Shown: positions 47,018 through 56,543 of the stretch, piece after piece
How positions within the stretch are numbered: the stretch's first letter is position 1
Layout: every line of letters starts with the position of its first letter
Assembly (NCBI GenBank): GCA_016718805.1
Contig: JADKCP010000003.1
Coordinates: 586,291 to 650,290, forward strand
From: Bacteroidota bacterium
GTDB lineage: Bacteria > Bacteroidota > Bacteroidia > UBA4408
Direction of reading: 5' to 3'
DNA length: 64,000 nt
Program-made: the position numbers and the translations under genes
The notes under the pieces: model-generated
Databases searched by the model: none
What the model saw: only the letters and a program-made list of their open reading frames with translations
What the model was told of the DNA's origin: nothing

Positions 47018-50000
47018 TTAGTGTATCAAAATGAGGCTTTTAACACTTACTTTGTTTTCGCTATACGATTTTACAGTATAAGTGCCTTTCGCTAGATGAC
47101 TTAAGTCAAGTGTATGTTTTCCGGCAATTAATTGAAGACGTTCAACAACTTTTTCACCCACCGCATTATATACAATTAAGTCAGTTTTTTTAGCTGCAGT
47201 AATTACCTGTACAATACCGGAAGTTGGATTTGGATAAAATACCATTTCCTCGGCTAAATTTTGATTCGCTATTCCAACACCATGATTAGCCTTAGTTAAT
47301 TGAATGGTGAACAATCCGGTACTTGAAGTTAATCCATCAACCATAATATAATAGGTTGTTCCTGCTGTTAATAAAACAGTGTCAACATGAATTCCAGCGC
47401 CCGGTACAGCCGAAATAAAACAATTGCCGGAAGTAAATGCTGATGTACAGTTAGTAGCTTCAAACAAACCAATTACCACACTACATCCTCCAGGATTTGG
47501 TGAACTTGTACTAATGTAAAACGTATCCGAAACTGTTGGGGTATAAGTGTACCAAAGTGTATTACTTGGAGTACCACATGTAAATCCGGCGCTAATAGCA
47601 TTGTTATCGTTAGGATCGGTTAAACTTGCTGTGGTATTATCATCGGAATAGGTAGTTCCCAAAGTCATATTTATTGCACCACACAATGTATCGTTAAATG
47701 GATAGTTTGGATTTACTGAATTGTTTTGAGTTAAAGTAATATCAAAACTACCTACCGCTCCAGAATAACCATCAAGCATAATAAAGTAGGTTGAACCTGC
47801 TGTAAACACTACAGTATCAATGTTAGTACTTCCCGGTACAGGGCCTAATAAACATGCACCTGTTACAAATGGAGCGTTACATGCAGCAGCTTCAAATACT
47901 CCAACCCAAGCATCAAGGCCACCAACTGCAGGAGAATTTACAGTTATAAAAAAGGTATCGCTGGCAGCAGCAGTATAGGTATACCATAGTGTATTATTTG
48001 GTGCGCTGCAAGCAAATCCTGCTGCAGTTGCATCGGCATCTCTCGGATCGCTAACAGAAGCTGTAGTTGTATTACCGCTCACTGTAGTTCCTAAAGTTAA
48101 GGCAATTGCGCCACAAATTGTATCATTTACAGGAGTCGCTGGAGTTGCAGGACAGTTAACAGAATTCAGCAATTTTATTCCGGAAGAAGCTATAGCTGCT
48201 GTTCCTTGATTTCCACAAATTCCATTTAAACTAGCCGTTATATAATATTTACCGGTATAAGGTGCTGTAAAGCTAAGTTGATTCGGACATGCGGGTGCAC
48301 TAAACACTCCGGGTATCAAAGCTCCGGCTACACCATTTGAGTCGGAAACTGAAAGACCTATTGGCGCAGCGCATGAATCAAGCGTAATTCGGTAATTACC
48401 GCCTGCTACTAAATAAGCAAAATATCCATCACCATCGAAGAAATTCCATCCTGAACGAGTTTGTAAAGAGTCATGACCATTACACACATATCCTGCATAA
48501 GCTATTCCCGGAGCTGTAGCTTCTTGCCAAGCTGTTGCGGCATAGGTAGCCGAAGGCGTACATCCGTTAAATGTAACAGTTCCGTTTGCTTGTGTAATTG
48601 TTAATGTAAACGCACCAACAGCATTAGCAAATCCGTCTACCATTATGTAATAAGTAGTACCTGCCGGCAAAATAGCTGTATCTATAGCTGTAGTTCCAGG
48701 TGAAGAACCTGGCAAACAAGCAGCAAATGTTATTGCTCCATCGCATGAATCGGCTTCAACAAATCCTACCCATCCATCTAATCCACCTTGTGCTGGAGAA
48801 GTCATAGTTATAAAAAAGGTATCGCTCACAGCTGGAGTAAAGCTATACCAAAGTGTATTGTTGGGAGTACTGCAAGTATATCCTGCTGTAGCTATATCAT
48901 TATCTCTAGGATCTGCAAAGGATGCAGTTGTATTGTCACCGGTATATACCGTATTCAATGTCATTGCAATAGCTCCACAAATGGTGTCATTTGCAGGTAT
49001 AGGTGGTAAATTTGGACAAGTGGCACTATTTAATAATTTAACCCCAACCGAGCCTATTGCAGCTGTACCTTGATTTCCGCATATTCCATTTAAGCTTGCA
49101 TTTAAAAAATACTTACCAGTATAAGGAGCGGTATAAGTAAATTGAACTGGGCATGAAGCATTCACATAAGCATTTGGCAAAATGCTACCGCTTACACCAT
49201 TTGAATCGGAAAGGGTTAGAGCGATTGGTGCAGTACACGAATCTAAGCTAAAACGATATTGGCCACCAGCCACCAAATACAAAGCATATCCATCCCCATC
49301 AAAAAACTGCCAACCTGGTAGATTTTGCAATGAATCGTGTGTGTCGCAAACATAACCGGTATAATTTACACCAACAGCTGTAGGTTCTTGCCAAGTAGTG
49401 TTTGTGTAAACTACGGAAGGAAGACATCCGTTAAATTGAGGTCCAACAAAAGTAGGTTGTGTTAAGGTAATATCAAAAGCACCTACAGAGCCGCCAAAGC
49501 CATCAATCATAATATAATAATTGGTACCTGCCGCTAAGATTACAGTATCTGAATAAGAATTTCCGGGAGTTGGGCCCAATAAACACTTTCCACTTTGAAA
49601 TGGAGCGTTACAATTTGATGCGTCAAATAATCCAACCCAAGTATCTAATCCGCCAACCGGTGAATTTATAGTAATTAAAAAGGTATCGCTCACCGCCGGA
49701 GTATAGCTGTACCACAGAGTATTGTTGGGTACACCGCAATTGTATCCTGCAGCGGTTGCATCTGCATCTCGCGGATCTGTAGCTGAAGCATTAACAGTAC
49801 TTGAAGTATAAGTTGTTCCAATTTGCAAAGCTATTGCGCCACAAATAGTATCGTTTATTGGAGCGGGTACAATACTAGGGCAAGCAGCTGAATTGAGCAA
49901 TTTAACACCGGCCGAAGCAATTGCACTTGATCCGATGTTTCCACAAATACCATCAACACTGGCTGTAATGTAATATTTACCGGTATAAGGAGCAGTAAAT

Positions 50001-51305
50001 GTAAGCTGGTTAGGGCAAGCTGCTGACATAGTAGCACCGGGAATAATGTTACCTGTTATTCCAACTGAGTCGGAAACACTAATAGCAATTGCTGTGTTGC
50101 AAGAATCAAGCGTAATACGGTATTGACCTCCTGAAATTAAATTTACAAAATATCCATCGGCATCAAAAAACTTCCATCCGTTGCGGGTTTGCAATGAATC
50201 GTGTCCATCACATACAAAACCAGTGTAAGGAGTTCCTGCAACAGCAGTCTCTTGCCAGGCGGAAACTGAATAGGTGGTGCTTGGTGTGCATCCTGCAAAA
50301 GGCGCAGTTATTGGACAAGTTACCGAGTTTAACAATTTAATTCCTCCAGTTGCAATTGGTGTGGTTCCAGCATTTCCACAAATTTCATCCAAATTTGCAG
50401 TAATATAGTACTTACCAGTATAGGGTGCAGTAAATATAAGTTGATTTGGACAGCTCGCATTTACAAATGCTCCGGGAATAATGTTACCGCTAACTCCATT
50501 TGAATCAACCACCGTAATTGCACTATTTGAAACACAAGAATCAAAGCTTATACGGTATTGACCGCCCGCTACCAATTTTACAAAATAACCGTCACCATCA
50601 TAAAACTGCCATCCATTGCGGGTTTGCAATGAATCGTGTCCATTACAAACATAGTCGTTATAGGGAACACCGGGAATACTTGCTTCTTGCCAAGCAGAAA
50701 CTGTATAAGTTGCTGATGGTGTACATCCTGCAAAAGGAGCTTGAACATCGAGTAAAGTGATAGTGCCATTTAAATCACCACCATTTCCTCCAAATCCATC
50801 ACCTGACACATGAAAAGTGGCTATTTGTGCACCTGAAACTCCGGGTGCAACCGATACATTCACAACAAATGGATAGGGATCACCTGCAACGATACCACCA
50901 TAATTATTGTCGTTGTTGCCCCAAGAAATAGTTTGTCCGGAAACTCCGTTTAAAATTTCAGGTCCATCAGATCCTGCAAGTCCATCATCGGGACCAATAG
51001 GATCAGTTGGGCTTCCAATAGGTGTAATTCCAGTTGGAAAAGTTATGGACAAGGAATCGCCATATTCAAAATCGGTATTGCTAAGTAATAAAGTAAATTG
51101 CCAAAGCAACTGTGCTGCCTGCTGTATAAGTTGTATTACAATTTATACTACCTGCTAATTGAAAAAGAGATGGATTTTTAACTTTAATTTTTGCTTTTGC
51201 AGTAGGTTCGCTGCGCTTTTGCTTTTGAGAAACCAATCGAGCTTGTTGAGCAATTAAGCTTATGCTTAATAGAATTGATGCGAATGTTAGTAGTAATTTT
51301 TTCAT
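47018..51305 (-). pseudogene. Very large modular T9SS surface protein, frameshifted near 51095
   Basis: The 5' frame (51081-51305) has a signal peptide (MKKLLLTFASILLSISLIAQ) and ends CNTTYTAGSTVALA; the main frame (47018-51109, 1363 residues) resumes with FTLLLSNTDFEYGDSLSITFP. Deleting one A near 51095 joins them. Two module types follow: type A (~140 residues, TYTVSAWQEA...GYVCNGHDSLQTRNGWQFYDGDGYF...APYTGKYYITA) four times, and type B (~145 residues, NDTICGAIAL...NNTLWYSYTPAVSDTFFIT...TYYIMVDGF) four times, in the order A A B A B A B B. The end is a T9SS sorting domain (MVFYPNPTSGIVQV). Type B resembles pre-peptidase C-terminal-like beta-sandwiches. Probably a surface adhesin. Confidence 0.8.
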
Positions 51306-51484
51306 ATAAATTTGATTTAATTTTAAGGTAAAGCAAAGTTGCTAACGGTTATTAGGAACTTTTAATCTTGCTTTTTAACTCACCAAATATAGAATTAATT
51401 CGACAAAAAATAAAGGAAGGCAAAAAAAAAGGCTGTCTTTGCGGCCTCAATTACGCAAGTCTAAATTATCAACAGGACAAAAAG

Positions 51485-51510
51485 AAAGGAACAGAGCAAT
51501 CTGTTCCTTT
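51485..51510. terminator. Hairpin AAAGGAACAG ... CTGTTCCTTT
   Basis: A perfect 10-base stem with a six-base loop, followed by T-rich sequence on the plus strand, downstream of the minus-strand transposase gene. It could stop transcription in either direction. Confidence 0.5.
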
Positions 51511-51582
51511 TTCATTTTGGCAAGGTCAAAAATTGCGTGGTAATGTGTTCAGGGCGGAAAAGGAGTCAAAAATGAGCTTCGG

Positions 51583-53181
51583 TTAACTCCAGCAGGTATT
51601 GGTCGATTTCTTGCGAAAATCGACAAACAGTTTCTCTGGAGCGCTTGCATTTTTATTTTTTTCGAAGGCAATATCGGTTGTGAAATAAACATAATCACCA
51701 TCTATCACTTCAAAACAAACTCTTACAAAGAGGTTGCTGAATTCTTCTAAAGTAGCTTTCAAATCTATTTGAGGAATTTGCTTGTTAAGCCAAATAGCTA
51801 CACCTCTAAATATATTATTTGCAATTGCAGCCACAATCAAAAACACTGCGTTAGCATTCATGTACATAAAAGGTGGGTATTTCCAGGCAAAATCCTTTTT
51901 CATGTGAGAAAATTGTCTCTCAGCATTTCCTCGTTTATTGTACTCTACGGCCAAATCTTGAGGTGCTTTGTCAAAATCGTTTGTGATTATGAAAATGTAT
52001 TTATAGCCATTTATTTCTGTCCAACCATCAGCATTAGGGTTTCCTGTCTCCTCCAATCGTTGCATCTGCTGAAATGCATCTCTGTCTGCTCTTTCCGCCA
52101 ACTTTAGCTTGTAAGCTTCTTGGTCATTTAATTTTAAGGTATCATCAGTTGGTCTTTTTAAGACAATAACTCTGTAAGTCGGAGAAGGATAACCTCTCCT
52201 GTGTTGTGGGTGATCCCACATCTTATAAGGAATCTCACCAACTTCACAATTCAAAGTTTGAGTTGTGGTTTTTATTGTCGCTTTTTTCCATTCACTATAT
52301 TCTTTAAAAGCCTTAGCAAATTTTTTGTTGGTCTTTTTGTATGTAAACCTTACAAGAAATTTGACATCTCTATTATGAAGGTATTCAAGTGTATTCTTTA
52401 AGTACCCTGCTCCATCGCTAATAAAGCGACCAATTGTAATCTTTGATTCATCGGCAAGTGTAAAAGTACTCTTGACGAATTCATGGAGTTTAAAATGAGC
52501 ACCACCACTTGCACTTCTTAAACTTATATTGACAGGTAAAGCACCTATTAATGCCACCATTGGGCAAAAGCCAGTTTTTCCGGTTCGTTCTGTAGGTACT
52601 TTCTTAAGCTCAACCTCAATTGCTTCTTTTCCTTCAAACTGAATTTGATTTTCCTTAAGAGCTTTTTCATTGTCATATTTTTCTTCCTGTTCCTTTGACG
52701 GTCTGAAAACTCCACGGCATTCTGAATTAATGAAAGTTGCATCGACATCAAGGGTATATGATACGTTTTCGCGTAATGCTCCAATTTGCTTGGTGGTCTT
52801 CATTAGCAGACGGTTCATTCTAAGGTTATCATTATAATAAATGTAATTTTGTGCATCATTATGCATTCCTTTGACACGCTCATCTTTATGAGCCAATTTC
52901 TTCAACTCTCGACCAATAGTATCATGGCTTGGAATCCTTAAGCCTCGAAACAACTTTAATTCCTTGGTTATCTTTGAAACATAATTTATTCTTTTACCAC
53001 CACAAAAAGCACTTACACTCCAACCCAGTATAGTATCAGCATGAGAATATTCTGCTTGTTTAACCCTTGAGCCAAGTTCAGACGTTATAAGTTGAGCAAT
53101 ACGACATTGCTCGATTCGTTTAAGAATCGGCACCAGTCCACCATACTTACCAACTTGTCTATTTGACCTGGAGAGTTTCAT
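51583..53181 (-). CDS. IS1380-family transposase
   Basis: 532 residues with a DDE-type catalytic set: YTLDVDATFI (first Asp), GRFISDGAGYL (second Asp) and VEYNKRGNAERQFSHMKKDF (Glu in the YREG-like position), as in DDE transposases of the IS1380 group. N-terminal region SADTILGW... and LRIPSHDTIGRELKKL is the usual DNA-binding part. Length normal and frame intact, so it may be active. Confidence 0.9.
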   Translation of the reverse strand: MKLSRSNRQVGKYGGLVPILKRIEQCRIAQLITSELGSRVKQAEYSHADTILGWSVSAFCGGKRINYVSKITKELKLFRGLRIPSHDTIGRELKKLAHKDERVKGMHNDAQNYIYYNDNLRMNRLLMKTTKQIGALRENVSYTLDVDATFINSECRGVFRPSKEQEEKYDNEKALKENQIQFEGKEAIEVELKKVPTERTGKTGFCPMVALIGALPVNISLRSASGGAHFKLHEFVKSTFTLADESKITIGRFISDGAGYLKNTLEYLHNRDVKFLVRFTYKKTNKKFAKAFKEYSEWKKATIKTTTQTLNCEVGEIPYKMWDHPQHRRGYPSPTYRVIVLKRPTDDTLKLNDQEAYKLKLAERADRDAFQQMQRLEETGNPNADGWTEINGYKYIFIITNDFDKAPQDLAVEYNKRGNAERQFSHMKKDFAWKYPPFMYMNANAVFLIVAAIANNIFRGVAIWLNKQIPQIDLKATLEEFSNLFVRVCFEVIDGDYVYFTTDIAFEKNKNASAPEKLFVDFRKKSTNTCWS

Positions 53182-53330
53182 GTTTTATATAAGGTTTATT
53201 AAGAGGTTAAATTGTTTTGCGTTAATCAAATTCGTTCGGGGCAATATTCATTATACGTATTGGGAAGTTGGAATATTGCCAAGGGTTTCAGCCTTTTTAG
53301 AAATGTTATAAACAGGTTTTCAACAAAGCA

Positions 53331-53469
53331 CATGTAAGATTTACCAATTTATTATTCTACGGATTTAAGGGGTAAAACCTTACATGTTTCTTTTTGATCT
53401 ATACTTCAAAAACCACATAAGTTTTACCCCCCTTATATTTTACGAAATAGGGGGGTAAAATCTTACATG
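53331..53469. repeat. Four alternating copies of the motif CATGTAAGRTTTTACCCC
   Basis: Copies: 53331-53345 (forward, CATGTAAGATTTACC), 53369-53386 (reverse, GGGGTAAAACCTTACATG), 53416-53432 (forward, CATAAGTTTTACCCCCC), 53450-53469 (reverse, six G then TAAAATCTTACATG). They form two inverted pairs about 80 bases apart. The array lies between the IS end and the 63-residue gene. It resembles protein-binding iterons or an end/attachment region of a mobile element. Confidence 0.65.
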
Positions 53470-53488
53470 ATTTTCAAAATTTATTTGA

Positions 53489-53680
53489 CTATTCTTCAAA
53501 GAGTCTGCGAAATAATAAGTCTCGTTTCACAGAAGTGAAAGCACTCATTGCTTCTCGCAAAGCCTTTTCGGATTCTTTCCTATTAGGATAGACATCTTGA
53601 AATAATTTGCGCATCTCAAATTGAATAGCCACTCTCCTTTTATAATTAGTAGTATTATTATTTACAGTAGTTGTTCTCAT
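53489..53680 (-). CDS. Small basic protein, unknown
   Basis: 63 residues (MRTTTVNNNTTNYKRRVAIQFEMRKLFQDVYPN...), basic and probably helical in its second half; no known domain. It is flanked by a 12-base inverted repeat, ATTTGACTATTC (53483-53494) and GAATAGTCAAAT (53766-53777). Function unknown. Confidence 0.5.
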   Translation of the reverse strand: MRTTTVNNNTTNYKRRVAIQFEMRKLFQDVYPNRKESEKALREAMSAFTSVKRDLLFRRLFEE

Positions 53681-53719
53681 GATTTCTATTTTTTTATGGT
53701 TAATGAATATGAAAACAAG

Positions 53720-53753
53720 GAGATAAAGAAGTTCCCCCGAACTCCTTCATCTC
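53720..53753. terminator. Imperfect hairpin upstream of the 63-residue gene
   Basis: GAGATAAAGAAGTTC and GAACTCCTTCATCTC form a stem with a C-rich loop, between the DUF2130 gene and the 63-residue gene. It could be an attenuator or terminator after the DUF2130 gene. Confidence 0.4.
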
Positions 53754-53887
53754 ATGAAATTCTGCGAATAGTCAAATGAGTTGAGATGGGAGGCAACAAC
53801 CATCATCGATTGCACATCAATTGACTGGACGCAAGAATTCCATTGGCTGTTTTAAAGCCACTTGCAAAAGGTTAGTAAATGATTGTA

Positions 53888-55132
53888 TTAATCTACTTGA
53901 TTGGGGTCAAGCATTTTGATTTCAAGGATGTCTGCTCCCGCTATTCCTTTGATTACTCCGTAAAAGTCAACGGAGTTTGCGAGCACTTGTTCAAGCGTTT
54001 TTTCACGCTCTTTCCACATGCGCATCATTTTTAATTTTTCACTTTGGTGTGAATCCTGGAGCGTTTTAAATCCTTTTAAAATGGATTCGAAAACTGCTTT
54101 AAATTGTTCGCTTGTAAGATATTTATAAAGCATATCCATCTTGGTTTCCTTTCCATGTTGGATAATTGCTATCGTTTGGAGTTTGAGTAAACCGTATCGA
54201 AGAACAAGCGATAATTCCGAGACATCATTGAACCCGCATATCCAAACTCCATCAATAATTCCATAACGCTTGATATCTTTCGGAAGGGCATCTGTAACCA
54301 ATACAAGAATATCGGCCTTTTCTCTTAGAGCATCTTCTTTAAATTTTGGAATCCAGGAATTTGACCAGGTTTTAGTTCTTTTACTTTCGTAGTAAATCTT
54401 TCCACACACTCCACCATTCTGAGTTTTTACAACTTGTAGAATATCTGCTGCATTGGCTCCCTTCTTCGATTGCGATATATCATCTATAGGATGTGCTTCT
54501 TTTAATAATTCGATAATTTCTAATTCCTGAATATCACCTTGCATTTGCATCGAACCCTGATCAGCCTTGCGCTGTGCCTCCTGCAGTTTTACTTTAAGGT
54601 CGTTAATTAGCTTTTCACGCTCTTTTAATTTTAAGAAAGATTCCTCATGTGCTTGCTTAATAACTGAACGAGCCTCCTCCAATCTTTTTGTGAATTCCTT
54701 CTCCTTCTTTAATGTGATTTCAGTTTCCTTTTCTTCAATTTCTCTCTTTAATACTTCAAGCTGAGCTTTGGTAGAATTAAGTTCTTTAAGCTTGGCAGAC
54801 TTATTTTTAAGTTCTTGTTCGAGCTCTTGAAGCTGAGCAGATTTTTCCTCATCTATCTCTTTACGTAATGCTCTCTTCAATATTTCTTCCCTTTTAGACA
54901 CCTGCGTTTTTACTTCCTTGCTCACAACTTCATCCATACCTTCTTTTCTCTTTTCAAGATCAGCTTGAAGTAATTGAAGTTTCTTTTGATCTTTCTTCAA
55001 TTCTTGCTCCTTTTTGGAAAGTTCAGATTCCAGATCCTGTCGAATACTCTGTTCAAATTGACTTATCAGTAAATCGTCTACGTCAATTTGAGTTCCGCAA
55101 TTTGTACAATTCATTTTTACATTTGTTTTCAT
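53888..55132 (-). CDS. DUF2130 protein, coiled coil plus PD-(D/E)XK-like nuclease domain
   Basis: An N-terminal CxxC (C9, C12: MNCTNCGTQIDV) resembles a zinc ribbon half. Residues 30-195 are a long charged coiled coil. Then GDIQELEIIELL (E204), GANAADILQVV (D230) and IYYESKRTKTW (E249, K251) give the D...ExK arrangement of PD-(D/E)XK nucleases, followed by an IPKFKEDALREKADILVLVTDALP segment. DUF2130 matches this layout. Activity is not proven; relatives are often found near defence genes (inference). 414 residues. Confidence 0.8.
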   Translation of the reverse strand: MKTNVKMNCTNCGTQIDVDDLLISQFEQSIRQDLESELSKKEQELKKDQKKLQLLQADLEKRKEGMDEVVSKEVKTQVSKREEILKRALRKEIDEEKSAQLQELEQELKNKSAKLKELNSTKAQLEVLKREIEEKETEITLKKEKEFTKRLEEARSVIKQAHEESFLKLKEREKLINDLKVKLQEAQRKADQGSMQMQGDIQELEIIELLKEAHPIDDISQSKKGANAADILQVVKTQNGGVCGKIYYESKRTKTWSNSWIPKFKEDALREKADILVLVTDALPKDIKRYGIIDGVWICGFNDVSELSLVLRYGLLKLQTIAIIQHGKETKMDMLYKYLTSEQFKAVFESILKGFKTLQDSHQSEKLKMMRMWKEREKTLEQVLANSVDFYGVIKGIAGADILEIKMLDPNQVD

Positions 55133-55221
55133 TAGTCCTTTAGTTTTTTAGTTAAACAATAAGCCTGGACCAGTTGCGGGATCCAGAACAATTAATTGGT
55201 TCGTTAAAAAATTTGCTGTTA
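55133..55221. other. Upstream part of the divergent DUF2130/HTH intergenic region
   Basis: The gap between the minus-strand DUF2130 gene and the plus-strand HTH gene runs to 55387; no gene seen. It contains a short inverted repeat CTGGA/TCCAG and the palindrome at 55222-55246. Confidence 0.4.
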
Positions 55222-55246
55222 CTCATTTCCTGTGCATAGAAATGAG
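55222..55246. promoter_or_regulatory. Candidate operator: CTCATTTC-N9-GAAATGAG
   Basis: A perfect 8-base inverted repeat with a nine-base spacer between divergent genes. The HTH protein encoded next to it is a plausible binder (inference). Confidence 0.35.
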
Positions 55247-55387
55247 CGGTACAAGGGGGACATTTTAAAATGGCTGTACTAAGACCATTTTTCGTTATTA
55301 AACGCAGATTGTTGATAAAATGTTACATATAAGTATTATTTTAATGAAAATATTATCTAAATTAGCGTTATAATATTGATATACAGA

Positions 55388-55633
55388 ATGTTAAAATTAG
55401 AGACCAAGGCGAAAAAAAAAGAAAACCTGAGGTATTTAGAACTTCTTGGTAAGAGGATCAGGGACTTAAGAAAAGAAAGGAATATGACGCAAAAAGAAAT
55501 GGCTTTACGCCTTGGTACTAATTATATCCAGATAGGAAGGATTGAACGCGGACAGGCTAATTCTACGATTATTATGCTTAAAAAGGTAGGCGATATATTA
55601 GAGGTGGAGATCAGTGAACTGATTAAAATATAA
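55388..55633 (+). CDS. XRE-type helix-turn-helix regulator
   Basis: 81 residues from the ATG at 55388: LLGKRIRDLRKERNMTQKEMALRLGTNYIQIGRIERGQANSTIIMLKKVGDIL is a Cro/C1-type HTH. An upstream TTG is less likely. It lies divergently from the DUF2130 gene and may regulate it. Confidence 0.8.
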   Translation: MLKLETKAKKKENLRYLELLGKRIRDLRKERNMTQKEMALRLGTNYIQIGRIERGQANSTIIMLKKVGDILEVEISELIKI

Positions 55634-55682
55634 TTTACTTTTTTTCTTTCTATTTATACGAGAAAGATTTAAAACCAAAGAA

Positions 55683-55878
55683 ATGAAAGACCTGAACGAA
55701 ATAGAAAATAAGTCCAATGAGGTAGTGATAGCTCACATTGAAAAAGATCAAAGCTGTATTAGAAGGAGAAATCTCATGGCACAGCAAATTACAAGCAATT
55801 TCAGATTTATCTCGGACTGGGATCTATCGCTCCAACCAAGTAATAAATAAAGGAGTTACTCTTCGTGATCTTCAATAA
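55683..55878 (+). pseudogene. Small hypothetical gene, frameshifted near 55746
   Basis: From the ATG at 55683 the frame gives MKDLNEIENKSNEVVIAHIEK and then diverges into a 55-residue product ending at 55850. Skipping one base (the G at about 55746) gives IEKIKAVLEGEISWHSKL, then SDLSRTGIYRSNQVINKG and RDLQ, a more protein-like continuation ending TAA at 55878. No known domain. The end overlaps the convergent minus-strand gene. Confidence 0.4.
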
Positions 55879-56026
55879 CCTTTTGCAGTAGAGGCTTTAC
55901 TTCCGCTATATCTTTCATCAATCCATCAATTACATTGTTATCCAGGTTTTGAATATTCACACTAAGGTTTTCAATAGCTTTAGTCAATGCTAAAATACCA
56001 TCAAGTAAGATTTTGTTGTTGTCCAT
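55856..56026 (-). CDS. Small acidic helical protein
   Basis: 56 residues from the ATG at 56026: MDNNKILLDGILALTKAI, then NLDNNVIDGLMKDIAEVK and an acidic end (EDHEE). Amphipathic helices, no known domain. It follows the HTH gene at 56045 by 18 bases, so it is probably co-transcribed with it. Confidence 0.5.
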   Translation of the reverse strand: MDNNKILLDGILALTKAIENLSVNIQNLDNNVIDGLMKDIAEVKPLLQKVIEDHEE

Positions 56027-56044
56027 TTTATTAAGATTAAATCA

Positions 56045-56410
56045 TTATTTTTCCGAAAGTAACAATTTGTCAAGCACGCTTTTCAGGTGTTCCACTTCCT
56101 TCTTTAAGCCTTCAATGATATCTTCATATAGCTTCTTTTCACTTTGAGAAATCTGATTATGTATCACAAGACCATTTCCGGTCTGATTATGCATCACATT
56201 AAAAACCATATGCTCATTGAAAGCGATAATATCTTCCGGTCGAATTCCAAGAATTTTTGCTATTTGCTCAAGTCGAGTATAAGGCACGTCCGTTTCGCCG
56301 GTTTCAATTTTGCTATATGCACCTTGAGTAAGTCCCAACTCATCAGCCATGTGTTCTTGCGTGAAATTCTTTAATTCTCTAAGCTTTTTAATTTTTTGAC
56401 CCAGTACCAT
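56045..56410 (-). CDS. XRE-type HTH regulator with coiled-coil tail
   Basis: LGQKIKKLRELKNFTQEHMADELGLTQGAYSKIETGETDVPYTRLEQIAKILGI is a Cro/C1-type HTH (residues 3-56); the remaining ~60 residues end in a helical stretch (EKKLYEDIIEGLKKEVEHLKSVLDKLLL) that may dimerise. Similar proteins are widespread in Bacteroidota mobile regions. Confidence 0.82.
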   Translation of the reverse strand: MVLGQKIKKLRELKNFTQEHMADELGLTQGAYSKIETGETDVPYTRLEQIAKILGIRPEDIIAFNEHMVFNVMHNQTGNGLVIHNQISQSEKKLYEDIIEGLKKEVEHLKSVLDKLLLSEK

Positions 56411-56543
56411 ATCCGTTTTTTATTTAAGGGCTAAAATACAATTTTTCGGTTTGAAATAAATTATTCTCAACTATTATAAATTATACCCCAGATATAAGTT
56501 CCATAGGGCATTTGTAATTGACTTTTGACAAAAACAAAAAACT

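Larger units (their letters stand above)
51426..53298 (-). mobile_element. IS1380-family insertion sequence (ends tentative)
   Basis: The transposase gene is complete. Candidate terminal inverted repeats AAAAAGGCTG (51426-51435) and CAGCCTTTTT (53289-53298) are exact reverse complements, giving an element of ~1.87 kb, somewhat long for the family. No target duplication could be recognised, so the ends are uncertain. The element marks the border between chromosome-like genes and the accessory region. Confidence 0.5.

Noticed and set aside
51368..51586. 72-residue plus-strand frame beside the IS
   Set aside because: It lies in the IS end and the hairpin at 51485-51510; low-complexity lysine-rich translation.
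53331..53469. CRISPR array from four similar repeats
   Set aside because: The copies alternate in orientation, spacing is irregular and no cas genes are near.
55388..55633. TTG start at 55376 for the HTH gene
   Set aside because: An ATG four codons later fits the HTH domain equally well.
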